In this document: piece by piece, positions 1 to 7,873 of the stretch | Layout: each line of letters begins with the position of its first letter | Numbering within the stretch: position 1 is the first letter of the stretch | Origin: Ornithoclostridium faecigallinarum | Lineage (GTDB): Bacteria > Bacillota > Clostridia > Christensenellales > UBA3700 | NCBI GenBank assembly: GCA_018713665.1 | Contig: DVOI01000040.1 | Coordinates: forward strand, 1-64,000 | DNA length: 64,000 nt | Reading direction: 5' to 3' | Notes under the pieces: generated by a model | Seen by the model: the letters and a program-made list of their open reading frames with translations, nothing else | Told to the model about the DNA's origin: nothing | Databases searched by the model: none | Position numbers and translations under genes: made by a program

Positions 1-843
1 GACAAGCAACAAATCGATTTCTTGTCCAAACACTTCTTGATGCCTGTCTTTTATTTTGTCGCCTTGCAGGTCTTGCAATGTCAAAAAGACTACGACTTTT
101 CTGCCCGAGGACAATTTTTTCGTAATAACATGATAGTCTCTGGATAGATTTTCGGCAGAAACGAAATCATATTCTGCAAACTTAGTATGGCTTTCGACAG
201 TCTTTTTCCATTCGGTCATAACATCTGCTTTTGCCGATACTACAACCACAAGCTTCGCCTTTATCGCTACGGCGCAACACATCGAAGTAAACGACTTGCC
301 AAAGCGCATCACCGCATACATCAACAAATTGTGACGCCCCTTCTCTACAGCTTTTTTGAATGCCTGTACCGTGGCTTTTTGATTGGGACGCAATGGATAT
401 GAATCGGTTCGGGCGTATACAACTGCTTCCGGTCTTAAGGTTTCGACATTATAAAATGAATATTTTTGCGTTTTGTCGTCGTAATCTCTTTTTATATCGC
501 AAATTGCCTCTTGTATATCGTCGACAGTTGTGTCTTTGAAAAATTCCTTCGAATAGTAAATCCCGGCAGGCAAATCTTCATGACGAAGCCTTGTCTTTTT
601 CTTTTCGTTTTCCAAAAAAGCATGAACGGCATAATCTCGGAAAAACACCTCTCCTATTTTTGCTTCGACTTCAAACTCGCTCTTTAGAGTAGGATAATGA
701 GCCATCCATTCTTTCAGCCTGATGTCTACAGGACGATATGTATCCCCTACCTTTAAGTAGTTAGGAACGGTATTGGTAGAAAATGCATAGATGCGCGGTT
801 CTACTCGTCCGATTATTATTTCATTCAATATGGAACAATCCAT
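1..843 (-). CDS. GIY-YIG / DEAD-box helicase family protein (3' end cut by window edge)
   Basis: The 281 visible residues start at an ATG 6-7 nt after an AGGGAG ribosome-binding site and run off the window at position 1. Residues 18-46 look like a GIY-YIG/T5orf172-type nuclease core: IYAF, then YLKVG, then RPVDIRLKEW with a candidate catalytic Arg. Residues 152-155 (RPNQ) resemble a helicase Q-motif. Residues 176-186 (MRFGKSFT) resemble a Walker A loop. The sequence stops in EIDLLLV, where a DEAD/DEAH motif II should follow. The gene lies 16 bp downstream of, and is probably co-transcribed with, the methyltransferase-like gene at 860-1840. Both are AT-rich compared with the rest of the window, which suggests transfer. 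A role in restriction or phage defence is inferred from architecture and neighbour only. Confidence 0.7.
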   Translation of the reverse strand, partial: MDCSILNEIIIGRVEPRIYAFSTNTVPNYLKVGDTYRPVDIRLKEWMAHYPTLKSEFEVEAKIGEVFFRDYAVHAFLENEKKKTRLRHEDLPAGIYYSKEFFKDTTVDDIQEAICDIKRDYDDKTQKYSFYNVETLRPEAVVYARTDSYPLRPNQKATVQAFKKAVEKGRHNLLMYAVMRFGKSFTSMCCAVAIKAKLVVVVSAKADVMTEWKKTVESHTKFAEYDFVSAENLSRDYHVITKKLSSGRKVVVFLTLQDLQGDKIKDRHQEVFGQEIDLLLV

Positions 844-859
844 TATTTTCTCCCTATCA

Positions 860-1840
860 TCATTTTTTGAGTAAATTGACAAACTTGACCCGCTTGTTCT
901 TCTCCCAGTCCATAATGTAGCAATAGATGCCGTTGTGCTTGTTGCGGTTGTTTTTTCGGCACCCCTCGCAATATTCTTCATGCGTTTCGTCTCCCCAAAG
1001 CAAATGCTCGACGACGACTTCGTTGTGACAGCTGCCCGGAATCACAAACTTCAGTCCGTCCATCTGCCATACGTTCCACACCAATATCGCGGCCATTTCG
1101 CGCAGATATTGCTTTAGGGGAAAGACGTCGAACCGGGCGACATAATGATCGATGAACGAGTACAGCAGATTTTCTCTCGTCAACAACACATTGTCCCCTT
1201 GCCAATCATATCCGTATACGCTTTGCACGGCCTTTTTTGCCCATTCGTACCATTCCTGCTCTCCCGAAGTGTTTTCGGACACAACGCGCAGCTTCCGGTC
1301 AAGCAAACCGATCCTGTTTTTTGTCGCAATGGCCTTGCCCGTAACGGTGTCGTACCGGCTCGCCAAATAAGGCCCTTCTCCACATGAGATCTCCAGCCTG
1401 TTCGCCGTCACATAGTCTTGCCATGTCTTGCCGTCATCAGGAGAAAACTCGATTTTTTTCTTTGTCGCCGTCCACGTCTTTTCGTGCTCGGTATTGAACA
1501 CGTTTTCTCGCCCAAACCAGGCGTTGTCGATCAAATTGTTCTGCTTGTTGCACACCCATGACGGGGTGAAGACTTCTGCCTTGTCCTTGATGCGGGTCTG
1601 TTGTTCTTTCTTTGTCTTTTCGGTTCGCGGTTTGATTATGTTGCCGCATTTGCCGGTGATCAAATGGATCTGGATCTCATCCGATTTGCCGTATCCGTAA
1701 CCATACTCGGAATATGCATCGGTAGCCCAAATGATGTTTTTGCCGGAATTTTTGTCTTGCAAAAGAATGGCCAGGAGCTCAGAATCCAACTCCATCACCG
1801 AATTTTCTTTTACATCAACTTTGTTGTCAATATCTGCCAT
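860..1840 (-). CDS. Methyltransferase-like protein of the 'restriction endonuclease subunit M' type
   Basis: 326 residues. Near residue 90 an EVFTPSW segment resembles the F/YTP motif near the start of type I/IIG N6-adenine methyltransferases. Near residue 150, EISCGEGPYL resembles a degenerate SAM motif I (normally DPxCGxGxFL). I see no NPPY/DPPY catalytic motif; the place where it might lie reads WNVWQMDGLK. Proteins of this shape are often labelled restriction endonuclease subunit M, but catalytic activity is doubtful. The C-terminus has a Cys-rich stretch (CEGCRKNNRNKHNGIYC). It is the first gene of a two-gene unit with the GIY-YIG helicase, read from a good sigma-A promoter at 1982-2010. 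The leader is about 130 nt long and the ribosome-binding site is weak (AGGG about 10 nt upstream). Confidence 0.6.
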   Translation of the reverse strand: MADIDNKVDVKENSVMELDSELLAILLQDKNSGKNIIWATDAYSEYGYGYGKSDEIQIHLITGKCGNIIKPRTEKTKKEQQTRIKDKAEVFTPSWVCNKQNNLIDNAWFGRENVFNTEHEKTWTATKKKIEFSPDDGKTWQDYVTANRLEISCGEGPYLASRYDTVTGKAIATKNRIGLLDRKLRVVSENTSGEQEWYEWAKKAVQSVYGYDWQGDNVLLTRENLLYSFIDHYVARFDVFPLKQYLREMAAILVWNVWQMDGLKFVIPGSCHNEVVVEHLLWGDETHEEYCEGCRKNNRNKHNGIYCYIMDWEKNKRVKFVNLLKK

Positions 1841-1981
1841 TTTGCTTTGACCCTAAGCTGCCCTTCTCGCTCCATAGCCATTTGCCGGTTCGGTAGTAGC
1901 TTAAAGCATGTGCTTCAAGCGGCGGATCACGACGCTTTGTCGCCTCGGAACAATACCGTTCCGCTATTGTTTTGCAAGTAT

Positions 1982-2010
1982 ATTATACCAAACTCAACAT
2001 AGATTGTAAA
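1982..2010 (-). promoter_or_regulatory. sigma-A promoter of the methyltransferase-like/helicase unit
   Basis: On the minus strand TTTACA and TATAAT are separated by 17 bp. The transcript would have a roughly 130-nt leader that includes a hairpin (AACAATA ... TATTGTT) around 1958-1980. Confidence 0.7.
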
Positions 2011-2264
2011 GCCGAAAAACCATATCAAAATGTGACACAAAGCCGTTGCGACAAGTGGATTGTCAAGCCGAGTGCAACACTTTTGCAATTCTTGTTCAAC
2101 AAGTCTGCAGGTGTTTTGCAGTTTAGTACTTTCTTTAGTCTGTTATTTATCTTTGCCGCGTTTTGCGCAAGCGTCTTTTTTTGGAGCTAACTGCATTATA
2201 CAGTGGTTTTTAACGAACTCTTTTTTGAGTGTTGCACTTGAAAGTATAATCACCAAATAAGAGA
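2011..2264. other. AT-rich non-coding end of the island
   Basis: No supported gene on either strand; the short frames here lack ribosome-binding sites. The composition matches the island genes rather than the GC-rich chromosome. A TGGAGCTAAC segment at about 2182-2191 loosely resembles the tRNA-derived repeat at 2294. Confidence 0.4.
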
Positions 2265-2288
2265 AAAACCACAATATCTTGTGGTTTT
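2265..2288. terminator. Bidirectional terminator hairpin
   Basis: AAAACCACAA / TTGTGGTTTT form a perfect 10-bp stem with a 4-nt loop, with T-tracts on both strands. It lies immediately downstream (minus sense) of the duplicated tRNA-Thr 3' end. Confidence 0.75.
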
Positions 2289-2293
2289 CCATC

Positions 2294-2314
2294 TGGAGCT
2301 GCTAACCGGATTTG
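2294..2314 (-). repeat. Duplicated 3' end of tRNA-Thr (candidate att core)
   Basis: A 21-bp exact copy of 2437-2457, which is the tRNA-Thr 3' end from the encoded CCA to the T-loop. Such direct repeats arise when an integrase recombines at a tRNA 3' end. Identity ends abruptly on both sides. Confidence 0.75.
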
Positions 2315-2387
2315 TAAGGAGCGCAGAGCGCGACGGAATAGGCGAACAGAGTGAGCCGTCACGATTTCGCTGCCGGGTAGCAGCGTC

Positions 2388-2431
2388 AAAAAAAGGACAT
2401 CCCCGGGGCGTTAGCCTGTTCGGAGATGTCC
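2388..2431 (-). terminator. Terminator of tRNA-Thr
   Basis: An 11-bp stem (GGACATCTCCG pairing with CGGGGATGTCC, one G-T pair) is followed on the minus strand by seven T. It begins a few bases after the tRNA CCA end. Confidence 0.8.
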
Positions 2432-2436
2432 GTAAA

Positions 2437-2512
<76 letters not shown>

Positions 2513-2582
2513 ATATGCGACTCGGCGCCGATTTTGCAAAACGTGCGACGATTTGCGGATCGGCTCGTTTGATTGCTTAATC

Positions 2583-2611
2583 ATTATAGAAAAAAAGTAT
2601 CGCCGTGTCAA
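2583..2611 (-). promoter_or_regulatory. Promoter of tRNA-Thr
   Basis: A perfect consensus: TTGACA, 17 bp, TATAAT on the minus strand. Confidence 0.9.
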
Positions 2612-2754
2612 ATGTTTTGAGACAGTTTGTCAAATCGTTTTGAACACATCACGATCTGTTCGCTCCAACGCATTGCTTTGTGAATAGCTGCTGCACACGA
2701 TCGCACACCTGCCGTCATACGGCGGAAACGTCGTCTGCGGCAATGTTTTGTCAT

Positions 2755-2777
2755 CAAAAAACGACGCTGCCGCGTCG
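2755..2777 (-). terminator. Terminator of the 6S-like RNA transcript
   Basis: A perfect 6-bp stem CGACGC/GCGTCG with a 4-nt loop, followed on the minus strand by a T-run. It lies about 37 bp past the end-pairing stem of the RNA. Confidence 0.7.
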
Positions 2778-2788
2778 AATATACTTCA

Positions 2789-2811
2789 GGGAGCACGATG
2801 TGCTCCCTTTT
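2789..2811 (+). terminator. Hairpin GGGAGCAC-GAT-GTGCTCCC with T-run
   Basis: A perfect 8-bp stem followed by TTTT on the plus strand. It may be the 3' hairpin of the RNA gene on the other strand or a plus-strand terminator; no plus-strand gene precedes it. Confidence 0.5.
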
Positions 2812-2813
2812 AA

Positions 2814-2965
2814 GTTAACCGAGGCGATAGTTTAACCCCGCTGGTAAGCAGGTGGGTACGCTGTGTCGAAGTTCTGTAATCCTCAACGGGGAGGCACGCC
2901 ATCCCTACGCCAACTCCGCGTTCCCGTATGATGTTCTGCGGTTACACGCATCGCCTTCGGTCAAC
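2814..2965 (-). ncRNA. ssrS: Candidate 6S RNA
   Basis: No protein gene fits this interval, yet it has a strong promoter (2969-2997) and a downstream terminator (2755-2777). The first about 16 nt (2965-2950) pair with 2814-2828 almost perfectly (GTTGACCGAAGGCGAT against ATCGCCTCGGTTAAC). This gives the long terminal stem of a rod-shaped RNA of about 150 nt with a large internal bubble, the 6S RNA architecture. A GTACCCACCTG segment lies on the 3' side of the bubble. I cannot confirm the family without a covariance search. A signal recognition particle RNA was considered less likely because the GGAAG...GCAG tetraloop region is absent. Confidence 0.45.
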
Positions 2966-2968
2966 TAT

Positions 2969-2997
2969 ATTATAGCGCATATCTCGCAAAAATACAA
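2969..2997 (-). promoter_or_regulatory. Promoter of the 6S-like RNA
   Basis: TTGTAT, 17 bp, TATAAT on the minus strand. The expected start is near 2962, at the base of the end-pairing stem. Confidence 0.75.
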
Positions 2998-3041
2998 TAC
3001 CTTTTGCAAAAATTTTACATTTCTTTTTGAACATCGTTGCG

Positions 3042-3073
3042 AAAAGGCGTATTTTGTTGAAAATACGCCTTTT
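3042..3073. terminator. Bidirectional terminator after the nadD-deoC operon
   Basis: A perfect 14-bp palindromic stem (AAAAGGCGTATTTT and its complement) with a 4-nt loop and T-ends on both strands. It lies about 120 bp after the last gene of the minus operon. Confidence 0.8.
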
Positions 3074-3189
3074 GAAATTGTTTTGCTATGGACAATTTTT
3101 GATAATTTTTGATTATTTGCGCCTTTTTTTGCCTCGTTTCGCATCGCGTCGCCGCGTCAACTCACGGAGCTTTGCTCCCCTACTTGTCG

Positions 3190-4071
3190 TCACTCTTCCG
3201 CCGAGCCCTTCCCTTTCGGCGCGTCGGTCGCAGGCTGTTGCGCCGCTTCGCGCGTTTCGGTTTTTGGCTCTTCCGAATTTGACCGCTCATCCGATTTCTG
3301 CTCTTCCGCGTTCTTATCTTTCGATTTCGGGACGTCTTGCGGCGATTGCCGCTGCGCCGCGTCGTTTGTTTGACCGACCGCTTCGCCCTCGGACGCGTCG
3401 TCGCCCTTTTTCACTTTTTTCTTGCGCGGTTCGGCGTGCTTTTTGGCGTCGCCTTCAAGCGTGGTATAAATTTCGTCGCGTGACGAAAAATCGAGGTCGC
3501 CCTTGCCTGCCGCCTCTTTCGCCTTTTGCTTGCGCGCGAGCTTCTCCTCTTTGGTCAGCATAAATTTCGCCCAACCGTCCGGCGAAGGTTCACTCTCGGC
3601 ATAGCTGTCTATGATCGCGAGCATGCGCTCGACCTCTCTGTCTATCTCCGCGCAATCGACGTCGCCGCCCTTGGCGAGGGCGATTGCCGTCAAGCCGTAA
3701 TATACGACGCCCATCGCATGCTTTGACGTGTGTACGGTGGACACCGCCTGAGCGACCGCGCGAGCCGCCGCGCACGCGACGGGGCTGTACGCCGCCCTTG
3801 CCGCGGAATGCGCTGCCAAGATTTTGACGCGCGCCTCAGGCATCTTGATCGTACCCTTCGCCCAAAGTGCGCCCGCTCCGTAGGCGACGCGCACCTTGTC
3901 GCTTCGCTTCTCTTCGGCGAGTTCGTACAATTTGACATACTTGCCGGCGATCGCGTAAGCCGCCGCCGCGGCGCCGCGCCTGCCGCACTTGGCAAACGCC
4001 TCGGCTACTTTCGCGACTCGCGGATCGGACGCGGAAAACAAGATCTTCTTTTTGGTCTTTTTCTCTTTCAC
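3190..4071 (-). CDS. Imm-5-like putative immunity-domain protein with charged tail
   Basis: 293 residues. The GTG start overlaps the deoC stop (GTGA), so the pair is translationally coupled; a longer frame upstream is only a shadow of deoC. Residues about 10-150 are Ala-rich with AHSAARAAYSPVACAAARAV and a later VHTSKHA segment. This pattern matches the Imm-5-like domain found in putative immunity proteins. The last about 110 residues are low-complexity Lys/Glu/Ser with no recognisable fold. There is no toxin gene beside it, so an immunity role is not supported by context. It is the last gene of a nucleoside-salvage operon and could be a binding domain of other use. Confidence 0.55.
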   Translation of the reverse strand: MKEKKTKKKILFSASDPRVAKVAEAFAKCGRRGAAAAAYAIAGKYVKLYELAEEKRSDKVRVAYGAGALWAKGTIKMPEARVKILAAHSAARAAYSPVACAAARAVAQAVSTVHTSKHAMGVVYYGLTAIALAKGGDVDCAEIDREVERMLAIIDSYAESEPSPDGWAKFMLTKEEKLARKQKAKEAAGKGDLDFSSRDEIYTTLEGDAKKHAEPRKKKVKKGDDASEGEAVGQTNDAAQRQSPQDVPKSKDKNAEEQKSDERSNSEEPKTETREAAQQPATDAPKGKGSAEE

Positions 4072-4688
4072 AATTTTGCGCTGGCGCCTATCCTGGTCGC
4101 GCCTGCCTCGATGAATGCGCGCGCCGTCTCGGCGTCGCGAATGCCGCCTGCGGCTTTGATGCCGAGGTCGCCGCAATTTGCCTTGATGATCTCGACCGCG
4201 TGCAGCGTCGCGCCCGCCTTTGAAAAGCCCGTACTCGTCTTGACGATGTCCGCGCCGGAGCGCACGCATATCTTCGTCGCCTCGGCGATCTGCTCGTCGG
4301 TGAGCAGACACTCTTCGATGATGACTTTGAGCGTGACTCCGCAGGCGTGCTTGACCGCGGCGATGTCCTTCGCGACATAGTCAAAGTCGCCGCCTTTGAG
4401 CGCGCCGACCGCCATCACCATATCGATTTCGTCAGCGCCGTCCTCGACCGCCTTGGCAGCCTCGAAAGCCTTGACTTCGGTTGCCGACGCACCGAGCGGA
4501 AAGCCGACGACGCACGCGACGCCCACTCCGCTGCCGCGCAGCAGCTGCCTGCAAAGCGCAACATACGCGCCGTTTACGCACACGTTGGCATAGCCGCGTT
4601 CCTTCGCGATCTTGCACAATTCCTCAATGTCGGCGCGGGTCGCGTCCGGTTTGAGATTGGTAAAGTCTATGTATTGTTCGAGTTGCAT
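4068..4688 (-). CDS. deoC: Deoxyribose-phosphate aldolase
   Basis: 206 residues, near the family length. It cleaves 2-deoxyribose 5-phosphate to glyceraldehyde 3-phosphate and acetaldehyde. The Schiff-base lysine is in VKTSTGFS (about residue 145). Other class I aldolase signatures are VVGFPLGA (about residue 60), EIDMVMAVGAL (about 85), KVIIEECLLTDEQ and GIKAAGGIRD. It starts 8 bp after pdp, whose product feeds it. It is followed with a 4-bp overlap by the Imm-5-like gene. Confidence 0.95.
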   Translation of the reverse strand: MQLEQYIDFTNLKPDATRADIEELCKIAKERGYANVCVNGAYVALCRQLLRGSGVGVACVVGFPLGASATEVKAFEAAKAVEDGADEIDMVMAVGALKGGDFDYVAKDIAAVKHACGVTLKVIIEECLLTDEQIAEATKICVRSGADIVKTSTGFSKAGATLHAVEIIKANCGDLGIKAAGGIRDAETARAFIEAGATRIGASAKL

Positions 4689-4696
4689 AACTCCTC

Positions 4697-5959
4697 CTAT
4701 TCAACTTTGCAGACAATCCTGTCGCGGACAATCGGCTTTTCGTCCGATACGACGAATGCCGAAGCGAGCCTTTGGGCAAATTCTTCGTCGCCGACGCGAC
4801 TGTAATGCAATGTCGCGAGCGGCTGACCCTTGTTCACCCTATCGCCGGCGGCGACGTGTAATTTGACGCCGACTTCGGGCAATATCGCATCCTCTTTGAC
4901 ACGCCTTCCACCTCCCGCATCGAGCGCGACCGAAGCGACCGTCATAGCGTTTATGTCCGATATGTATCCGCCTTTCGGCGCAAAAACCGTCTTTTTGCAC
5001 TTGCTTTGCGGCAGATTTTGCAAACATCCCTGTTTGCCGCCGAGCGCGTATATCATTTGCTCAAACTTTTCATACGCCGCGCCCGAAGATATCGCCCGAT
5101 CGAACGCTTCGCCGTCCGTGCCGAGCTGCGCGCAAAGCGCCTTGGCAACCTCGTAGACGTCGCCCCTCTCTCTGCCCGACAGCACGTCGAGCGCGGAGCG
5201 CACCTCAATCGCGTTGCCGACCGCGCTCTCGAGCGGCATGTCCATCGTCGTGACCAACGCCGAAACATTGCGTCCGGCACGCCTGCCGATGTCGACCATC
5301 GTCCGCGCAAGCGTCTTTGCGGCGTCCTCGTCCTTCATGAACGCGCCTCTTCCCGTCTTGACGTCGAGCACGATGTTTTTCGCCCCTGCGGCGAGTTTTT
5401 TGCTCATCACCGACGCGGCGATCAGCGGCATACTGTCCACGGTCGCGGTCACGTCGCGCAATGCGTAAAGATACTTGTCCGCGGGGCACAATTGCGCCGT
5501 CTGCCCCGCAATCACTATCCCGATGTCGTCGACAATCTCGAAAAATCTCTTCTCGGAAATGTCGGTATGTACGCCGTCAATCGACTCCAACTTGTCGAGC
5601 GTGCCGCCGGTATGCCCCAACCCTCTGCCGCTGAGCTTGGCGCAGATCTTGCCCGTCGCCGCCATCACCGGCATGACGATGAAGCTGGTGCCGTCGCCGA
5701 CGCCGCCTGTGGAATGCTTGTCGACGGTGGCGTCGCCGTAGCGCGACAGGTCGAGCATATCGCCGCTGTGCGCCATCGCGTCGGTCAGCGTCAACGTCTC
5801 GCGCGCGTCCATGCCGCCCATCGCAATCGCCATCAGCAGCGCGGAATTTTGATAGTCGGCAAAATCTTCGAGGTGATCGATCCAAAAACGGATCGCCTCG
5901 TCGTCGAGCGAGTTGCCGTGCCTCTTTTCGGCGATGATGTCGGTGATCTTCATACTCAT
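4697..5959 (-). CDS. pdp: Pyrimidine-nucleoside phosphorylase
   Basis: 420 residues. It phosphorolyses uridine and (deoxy)thymidine-type nucleosides to (deoxy)ribose 1-phosphate. The family signatures KHSTGGVGDGTSFIV (phosphate binding, about residue 80) and SGRGLGHTGGTLDKLE (about 110) are intact, as is KTGRGAFM. The chosen ATG overlaps the stop of the preceding gene (ATGA); a second ATG two codons later is possible. It is directly followed by deoC. This gives a pyrimidine deoxynucleoside salvage pair, although no phosphopentomutase is present here. Confidence 0.93.
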   Translation of the reverse strand: MSMKITDIIAEKRHGNSLDDEAIRFWIDHLEDFADYQNSALLMAIAMGGMDARETLTLTDAMAHSGDMLDLSRYGDATVDKHSTGGVGDGTSFIVMPVMAATGKICAKLSGRGLGHTGGTLDKLESIDGVHTDISEKRFFEIVDDIGIVIAGQTAQLCPADKYLYALRDVTATVDSMPLIAASVMSKKLAAGAKNIVLDVKTGRGAFMKDEDAAKTLARTMVDIGRRAGRNVSALVTTMDMPLESAVGNAIEVRSALDVLSGRERGDVYEVAKALCAQLGTDGEAFDRAISSGAAYEKFEQMIYALGGKQGCLQNLPQSKCKKTVFAPKGGYISDINAMTVASVALDAGGGRRVKEDAILPEVGVKLHVAAGDRVNKGQPLATLHYSRVGDEEFAQRLASAFVVSDEKPIVRDRIVCKVE

Positions 5960-6282
5960 TTGCGCCGTCTTGCCGCGCTGTCGCACAGCGCGTTTACCGC
6001 ACCCGGATCCGCCTCATGCCCCGTCTTGCCAATCTCGTAGACGAGATCGGCGTCGTCGGTGACCTCCGCGCGTGCATAGCCCATCGCGAGCAAACCCTCG
6101 CGCACGTCGTCGAAGAACGCGCGCCTTGCGGTCAGCGTGAACATCGGATCGGTCCTGAGACCGACGATGATCGCGTCTTTGCCCGAGGCGGAATAGGTCC
6201 ACCCCGTCACGTTTTCAAACGAAGCGAGAAAACTCTCCACTCCGACATATTGCACTTCTGCGGCACGAATGTCGATATCCAT
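5956..6282 (-). CDS. Unknown 108-residue protein between rsfS and pdp
   Basis: I do not recognise the family. It is a small soluble protein with alternating beta/alpha-like stretches and no membrane segment or Cys cluster. It sits in the nadD-rsfS-pdp-deoC operon, 29 bp after rsfS, and its stop overlaps the pdp start (ATGA), which supports it being real. The ribosome-binding site is only a distant AAAGGGG. Confidence 0.6.
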   Translation of the reverse strand: MDIDIRAAEVQYVGVESFLASFENVTGWTYSASGKDAIIVGLRTDPMFTLTARRAFFDDVREGLLAMGYARAEVTDDADLVYEIGKTGHEADPGAVNALCDSAARRRK

Positions 6283-6311
6283 ACCGAAAATATGCCCCTT
6301 TGCGACGCAGG

Positions 6312-6671
6312 TTATTCTCCGCTTTCCTCAAACCGCGCAACGTTGGAACCGTCGCCCCAGAGCTGTTCGAGCGAATAGGTCTTGCGAGTCTCTTCCTCGA
6401 AGACGTGGACGATGACGTCGCCGTAGTCGAGCACGACCCATTTGCCGCCGCTCCTGCCCTCGACGCGCAAAGCGGCGACGCCGAATTGCTTCTCCATGAT
6501 CTCTTCGAGATTTTCGGCGAGCGCCTTGACTTGCGTCGTCGAGCGGCCGCTCGCAATCACGAACCAATCGGCGATCGAAGTGAGCCCTTCGAGCGCGACG
6601 CAGGTCACGTCGAGCGCCTTTTTGGAATCGAGCGCCTTGCAAATTTCCTCTTTAAGTTGTGTAGTATCCAT
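6312..6671 (-). CDS. rsfS: Ribosomal silencing factor RsfS
   Basis: 119 residues, typical length. It binds uL14 and blocks 50S-30S joining when nutrients are short. Family signatures: ADWFVIASGRSTTQVKALAE (about residue 35-55), GRSGGKWVVLDYGDVIVHVF (about 75-95) and a C-terminal YSLEQLWGD. The start at 6671 is chosen because AGGAG lies 6 nt upstream. It starts 8 bp after the nadD-yqeK stop, the same order as in other Firmicutes. Confidence 0.93.
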   Translation of the reverse strand: MDTTQLKEEICKALDSKKALDVTCVALEGLTSIADWFVIASGRSTTQVKALAENLEEIMEKQFGVAALRVEGRSGGKWVVLDYGDVIVHVFEEETRKTYSLEQLWGDGSNVARFEESGE

Positions 6672-6679
6672 ATTTCTCC

Positions 6680-7804
6680 TCAATTGTTTCGATAGTATTC
6701 CGCCGCGCGCAGCGTCAGCGGATAGATGTCCGCTCCCTTCTCGACGAGATAGTCGTACGAGCGGATAAGACAGGCGCGGAAGCCCTTTTCAAAGTCGCGT
6801 CTTATTGTGCGGCGCAGCTCTTCGACGCCGTCAAAGTCACGCGCCGGCTCGAGCATGTCCGCGCAAAAAATGAGCTTGTCGAGCGTATTCATGTCGGGCT
6901 TGCCGGTGCAATGGCAGGCAATCGCACCGATCACATCGCCGTCCGTCACGCCGTACTCTCTCTCCGCCAAGTAGGCGCCCATAAATTGGTGTTCGACCTC
7001 GCTGCCGACACAGTCCGCCGGGACGTGCGAGACGTCGTGCGGCTCGCGGCATATCTTCTTCGCGCAGTCGTGCAGCATCGCCGCCAAAAACACCTTGTCG
7101 CCGTCAAGCCCCAAACCGCACTCGAAATCGAGTCCGAGCGCGCAGACGACGGTGCGCTTGATGTGTTCGTACGTCTTCGGCAACACCGCTCCTTTCAGCT
7201 TGTCCGCAAGCGGCGTGTACCAATCGTAAAGCCCGTGCTCTTGCACGTACGCTGCGACCTCGGGCGAAAGCGCCGAATAGTCGCGCATGGACGCGAGATA
7301 GCGCGCCGCGGTCGACGACACACCGTCGGGCATGAAGTCGTCGGCATATATCCTCGCCCCTCTGCCGCGCCAAAATTCGAGCGCGGCGGCAAAGCTCTCG
7401 TCTCTGTCCTTGCGAGGGAAAGCGAGCAATGGCACCTCGGCGACGACCTTGTCGGGCTCGCGCCACTTGCCCAAATCTATCAGGCTGTCTCCGCCGATGA
7501 CAAAGACGCAGTCGCCGTATTTGTCGACAAGCTTCGGCAGCGTGAGATAACTGTAATGCACCGCCCCGTCGCCGCCCTCGATGGTGTCGACGGACATATC
7601 CGCCCTTCCGGCGATCGCCGCCTCGAGCATTGCGACACGGTCGTGAAAGTCGGCGGTGCACCGCTTGTGCGGAGGATTCGCCGACGGAACGAAGACGACG
7701 CGCTCGCAACCGAGCTCCAAAGCCCTCTCCGCCATTTGAATGTGCGCGGCGTGCGGAGGATCGAATGCGCCTCCGAGCAGCGCCGTCCCGTGCAAAGGTC
7801 TCAT
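6680..7804 (-). CDS. nadD: NadD-YqeK fusion: nicotinate-nucleotide adenylyltransferase + HD phosphohydrolase
   Basis: 374 residues. Residues 1-195 form NadD, which makes nicotinic acid adenine dinucleotide: LLGGAFDPPHAAH carries the HxGH-like nucleotide site and GVSSTAARYL is the ISSxxxR-like motif. Residues about 200-374 form a YqeK-type HD domain, with MLHDCAKK as the HD motif, later conserved His residues and CADMLEP; YqeK hydrolyses diadenosine tetraphosphate. In many Firmicutes these are two adjacent genes; here they are fused in one frame. The start at 7804 (MRPLHG) is preferred over 7822 because the promoter places the transcript start at this ATG, so the message would be leaderless. 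It is the first gene of the operon running to 3190. Confidence 0.9.
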   Translation of the reverse strand: MRPLHGTALLGGAFDPPHAAHIQMAERALELGCERVVFVPSANPPHKRCTADFHDRVAMLEAAIAGRADMSVDTIEGGDGAVHYSYLTLPKLVDKYGDCVFVIGGDSLIDLGKWREPDKVVAEVPLLAFPRKDRDESFAAALEFWRGRGARIYADDFMPDGVSSTAARYLASMRDYSALSPEVAAYVQEHGLYDWYTPLADKLKGAVLPKTYEHIKRTVVCALGLDFECGLGLDGDKVFLAAMLHDCAKKICREPHDVSHVPADCVGSEVEHQFMGAYLAEREYGVTDGDVIGAIACHCTGKPDMNTLDKLIFCADMLEPARDFDGVEELRRTIRRDFEKGFRACLIRSYDYLVEKGADIYPLTLRAAEYYRNN

Positions 7805-7810
7805 GGCTCT

Positions 7811-7839
7811 ATTATATAACATTTCGAGCCGTCAATCAA
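7811..7839 (-). promoter_or_regulatory. Promoter of nadD operon (leaderless geometry)
   Basis: TTGATT, 17 bp, TATAAT, then only 6 nt to the ATG at 7804. Transcription should start at or next to the start codon; no Shine-Dalgarno sequence precedes this ATG. Confidence 0.7.
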
Positions 7840-7848
7840 TGATTCGGA

Positions 7849-7873
7849 CAAAAAAACGGCGGCAATGCCGCCG
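7849..7873 (-). terminator. Terminator of the 7937-8206 gene
   Basis: An 8-bp GC-rich stem (CCGGCGGC-ATT-GCCGCCG) followed by seven T on the minus strand. It separates this gene from the nadD promoter. Confidence 0.85.

Noticed and set aside
2814..2965. Signal recognition particle RNA instead of 6S RNA
   Set aside because: TGTAATCC on the plus strand recalls the SRP Alu domain, but the GGAAG...GCAG tetraloop region is missing on either strand.
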